From Ferruginibacter sp. (GTDB lineage Bacteria > Bacteroidota > Bacteroidia > Chitinophagales > Chitinophagaceae), in NCBI GenBank assembly GCA_030831945.1, contig JAURKC010000027.1:1-34729 (forward strand): a stretch of DNA of 34,729 nucleotides, read 5' to 3'. Shown piece after piece: positions 34,518 to 34,729 of this stretch. Made by a program: the position numbers and the translations under genes. Positions within the stretch are counted from its first letter, which is position 1. Each line of letters starts with the position of its first letter. Under the pieces are notes generated by a model. The model had not been told where the DNA came from. It searched no databases and worked only from the letters and a program-made list of their open reading frames with translations.

Positions 34518-34729
34518 TGCCTTTTTGCTTGGAAATTACTACCCCAAAGGATTTAAACGAGATTTAGTAAAATTAAGTTCTGTATTATAATAATTGTAGA
34601 AAAAACCATTCAATTTTATTGCTTTTAATCTACATTTATATGACAACCGTGGTCGTTTTAGTGTCTTCAAGTCCCTGATTTACTATCTATTAAGCTAATC
34701 ATAAAGTGGGGTGTTAAAATGTTTAATTA

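Overview
The window looks like chromosomal DNA from a member of the Bacteroidota, most likely a Chitinophagaceae-type organism. The evidence is the low GC content, a SusC/SusD pair, Bacteroidota-type promoters (TAnnTTTG, often with an upstream TTG), almost no Shine-Dalgarno sequences, and family types common in that phylum (DUF4254, DUF5009, GtrA, OmpH/Skp, YbiT-type ABC-F). The phylum is inferred with high confidence; the genus is not resolved.

Layout. Positions 1-386 hold a 179-bp tandem repeat (two full copies and a 28-bp stub) that may continue off the left edge. From 535 to 8443 the minus strand carries a small glycan-uptake locus: susC and susD, then a separately promoted Asp-box hydrolase lipoprotein and a NagX/HGSNAT-like membrane acyltransferase. 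A 530-bp gene-free stretch follows. From 8974 to 16748 lie an SRPBCC protein, a VTT-domain membrane protein, a DEAD-box helicase, a universal stress protein pseudogene with two in-frame stops, rmuC, and the glycolytic pair pfkA-pyk. From 17172 to 22602 come an RmlD-like reductase, argS, a YbiT-like ABC-F ATPase, a 70-codon remnant of an outer-membrane barrel gene, and a GtrA-like protein. From 22770 to 28730 the plus strand carries dnaK, an OmpH/Skp chaperone, an APC permease, a DUF4254 protein and a family 9 glycosyltransferase. The right end has proBA (minus), ispD (plus), a Gfo/Idh/MocA oxidoreductase and accA (both minus), and a complete tRNA-Asp with its own promoter and terminator.

How the parts work together. 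Most of the window is core housekeeping: lower glycolysis (pfkA, pyk), proline synthesis (proB-proA with ATGA overlap), isoprenoid precursor synthesis (ispD), fatty-acid initiation (accA), translation (argS, tRNA-Asp, ABC-F) and protein folding (dnaK, ompH). The accessory part is the glycan locus at the left end, whose enzyme content hints at an acetylated amino-sugar or sialic-acid-like substrate. I found no phage, transposase, CRISPR or defence genes. I did not find a convincing undescribed multi-gene system. The most distinctive observations are the 179-bp repeat, two decaying genes, an ABC-F protein in which only one composite ATP site is intact, and a group of genes with the promoter -7 box at a nearly fixed 15-17 nt before the start codon.
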